Assembly (NCBI GenBank): GCA_035277545.1
Contig: DATEKI010000025.1
Coordinates: forward strand, 1-8,066
DNA: 8,066 bases
Direction: 5' to 3'
DNA from: 66-474 sp035277545
GTDB lineage: Bacteria; Pseudomonadota; Gammaproteobacteria; Xanthomonadales; Rhodanobacteraceae
The translations under genes were made by a program, and so were the position numbers. Positions 6,626 to 8,066 of this stretch are shown one piece after another (position 1 is the first letter of the stretch; each line of letters starts with the position of its first letter). Under the pieces are notes generated by a model. It ran no database searches. It had not been told where the DNA came from and worked only from the letters and a program-made list of their open reading frames with translations.

Positions 6626-6655
6626 ATTCTAGCAGCGGCGCGCGTGGCGTGGCAA
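6626..6655 (-). promoter_or_regulatory. Sigma70-type promoter with extended -10 for the atp operon
   Basis: On the minus strand, -35 TTGCCA (6650-6655; 5 of 6 to TTGACA) is separated by 18 bp from -10 TAGAAT (6626-6631; 5 of 6 to TATAAT). TGC directly before the -10 makes an extended -10 (TGnTAGAAT). Transcription should begin near 6619-6620, leaving a leader of about 51 nt before the atpI GTG. It lies in the mnmE-atpI gap, exactly where an operon promoter is expected. It is predicted from sequence alone. Confidence 0.75.
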
Positions 6656-6741
6656 CCGGCGGGTCTGGTCTTTCGTGCTGGAATTGCTGGACTTTTTGGC
6701 GCTTGGACGATGTCCGGCCAACGGTCCATCGAGTACCGGCG

Positions 6742-8066
6742 TCATTTCCCGATGCAGAAGGTCGAGAAGATGGCGCCGAGCAGATCCTCGCTGCCGAAAG
6801 CGCCCGTGATTTCACCAAGCGCCTGTTGCGCGGCGCGCAGATCCTCGGCGATCAATTCGGGCGCGGCCGTCGCCAGCGCGGCCTGCGCCGCGGCAAGATG
6901 CGCACCCGCGCGCTCGAGCGCGAGGACGTGACGGCCGCGTGCGCTGAACGCGCCCTCCGCTTCGCTGCCCGCAACGATACGTTTCAGCTCTTCGCGCAGC
7001 AAGTCGAGCCCCGCGCCAGTGCGCGCCGACAACGCGATCGTCACCGCGCCGTCGGTTTCGTTGCGTGCGGGCATACCCCCGGCGAGATCGATCTTGTTGA
7101 CGACCTCGATGCACGCCGTGCCTTCGGGCACCTCGGCGAGCACCGCCCGGGACGCGTGTTCTTCACCGCACTCCACCACCATCAGCACCAGGTCCGCGCG
7201 GGCCAGTTCCGCCCGTGCGCGCCGGATACCCTCGCCTTCCACCACGTCCGCCGATTCGCGCAGACCCGCGGTATCCGCGAGCATGACTTCGACGCCCTCG
7301 AAAACCACCGATTCGCGCAGCACGTCGCGCGTGGTGCCGGGAATGTCGGTGACGATCGCGCGGTCACTGCCGGCCAATGCATTCAGCAGGCTCGACTTGC
7401 CCACATTCGGCGCACCCACGATGACCGCATGCACGCCCCGCGTCAGGCGCGCACCATTGCGTGTTGCGACCAACAGCGCAGCGAGTCGTTCCCCCGCCTC
7501 CTTGAACAGCCGTTCCATTCTCGGCAGCGATGCGCTTTCCGATGCGTCGTCCGAAAAATCGATCGCCGCTTCCACTTCGACGCGCAGGTGCACGATCGCA
7601 TGCGCCAGTGCTTCGACACGGCGCGAGAACACGCCGTCCAGCGAACGCAGCGCCGCACGCGCCTGTGCTTCCGAACGTGCGGCAATCAGGTCGGCGACGG
7701 CTTCGGCCTGCGCCAGGTCGAGTTTGCCATTGAGAAACGCGCGTTCGGAAAACTCGCCGCCGCGTGCAGGCCTCGCCCCCAGTTCGCAGGCACGTCGCAC
7801 CAGTGCATCCAGCACCACCGGGCTGCCGTGTCCATGCAGTTCCAGCACGTCTTCCCCGGTGAACGAATGTGGCGCGTGGAAAAACAGCGCGAGCCCACGA
7901 TCGATCATCGCGCCAGCCGCGTCACGAAATTCGGTCAAGCGCGCCTGGCGCGGTTGCGGTTCGAAACCGCAGATCGCCTTCGCGATCGCGCGCGTTGCGC
8001 CACCCGACACCCGCACCACGCCGATGCCGCCGCGCCCGTTCGGGGTCGCGACGGCAACGATGGTTT
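6742..8066 (-). CDS. mnmE: tRNA uridine-5-carboxymethylaminomethyl modification GTPase MnmE, 5'-truncated by the window edge
   Basis: MnmE (TrmE) is a GTPase that works with MnmG to modify the wobble U34 of several tRNAs. It also uses a folate cofactor. The frame enters at the right edge with TIVAVATPNGRGGIGVVRVSG, the conserved start of the N-terminal folate-binding domain. About 440 residues are visible against 454 in E. coli, so only a few N-terminal residues are missing. A GTG at 8019 is internal, not the start. GTPase motifs are G1 GAPNVGKSS (7390-7416), G2 TTRD in DIPGTTRD, G3 DTAG (7264-7275), G4 NKID (7087-7098) and SARTG for G5. The C-terminus ends FCIGK, carrying the conserved Cys of the family. 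No clear intrinsic terminator follows, and the atp promoter begins about 90 bp downstream. Confidence 0.98.
   Translation of the reverse strand, partial: TIVAVATPNGRGGIGVVRVSGGATRAIAKAICGFEPQPRQARLTEFRDAAGAMIDRGLALFFHAPHSFTGEDVLELHGHGSPVVLDALVRRACELGARPARGGEFSERAFLNGKLDLAQAEAVADLIAARSEAQARAALRSLDGVFSRRVEALAHAIVHLRVEVEAAIDFSDDASESASLPRMERLFKEAGERLAALLVATRNGARLTRGVHAVIVGAPNVGKSSLLNALAGSDRAIVTDIPGTTRDVLRESVVFEGVEVMLADTAGLRESADVVEGEGIRRARAELARADLVLMVVECGEEHASRAVLAEVPEGTACIEVVNKIDLAGGMPARNETDGAVTIALSARTGAGLDLLREELKRIVAGSEAEGAFSARGRHVLALERAGAHLAAAQAALATAAPELIAEDLRAAQQALGEITGAFGSEDLLGAIFSTFCIGK

Noticed and set aside
6690..6741. Possible intrinsic terminator after mnmE (TTGGC/GCCAA and GGAC/GTCC pairings)
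   Set aside because: The stems are only 4-5 bp and are followed by an A-run, not a T-run, on the coding strand, so this does not fit a rho-independent terminator.
5117..6931. 604-codon open frame on the plus strand opposite atpB, atpI and the end of mnmE
   Set aside because: Antisense shadow of certain genes. Its composition is biased (Gln/His/Arg/Asp-rich) with no domain pattern.
1..8066. Mobile elements, CRISPR arrays, tRNA/rRNA genes or a novel accessory system
   Set aside because: No transposase, direct-repeat array, tRNA-like fold or unfamiliar protein-coding gene was seen. The window is filled by mnmE and the atp operon in canonical order.

Overview
The window is G+C-rich DNA (about two thirds by eye). 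Every convincing gene lies on the minus strand, so transcription runs from high to low coordinates. It holds the 3' part of mnmE (a tRNA-modification GTPase), followed by the F-type H+-ATP synthase operon in canonical order: atpI, atpB, atpE, atpF, atpH, atpA, atpG, and the first 350 codons of atpD. The left edge cuts atpD. An atpC gene would be expected just beyond it but is not in view. The right edge cuts mnmE only a few codons short of its start.

The proteins look gammaproteobacterial. By recall, the gamma subunit resembles Xanthomonadales sequences most (for example GQKAAQFFRRIKV and VTHLGD), and subunit c carries a C-terminal tail after a DPF motif, as in that order. A Rhodanobacteraceae/Xanthomonadaceae relative is my best guess. 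It is inferred from remembered sequences, not from a search.

Layout on the minus strand: mnmE ends at 6742. A 173-bp gap (6569-6741) carries a good sigma70-type promoter with an extended -10 (6626-6655) and a GAGGTGG ribosome site for a GTG-started atpI. Gaps within the operon are small: 39 bp atpI-atpB, 44 bp atpB-atpE, 58 bp atpE-atpF, 3 bp atpF-atpH, 58 bp atpH-atpA and 6 bp atpA-atpG. The exception is an unusually long 171-bp gap between atpG and atpD, which contains a perfect 10-bp stem-loop.

The genes build one machine. AtpB, AtpE and AtpF form the membrane Fo proton channel, rotor ring and stator. AtpH links the stator to the catalytic head. AtpA, AtpD and AtpG form the head and central shaft. 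AtpI is an accessory membrane protein for assembly. The key catalytic and proton-path residues are intact where visible, so the enzyme should be functional and proton-coupled.

This is mostly an ordinary housekeeping region, and I see no unknown defence, mobile or biosynthetic system. The points worth a second look are: a roughly 65-residue insertion in subunit a that would add two membrane helices between its Arg-bearing and Gln-bearing helices; a 17-residue insertion in gamma at the site of the cyanobacterial/chloroplast gamma insert; the long structured atpG-atpD gap; and mnmE lying directly against the atp operon, without the mnmG-rsmG-parAB block found between them in some relatives.
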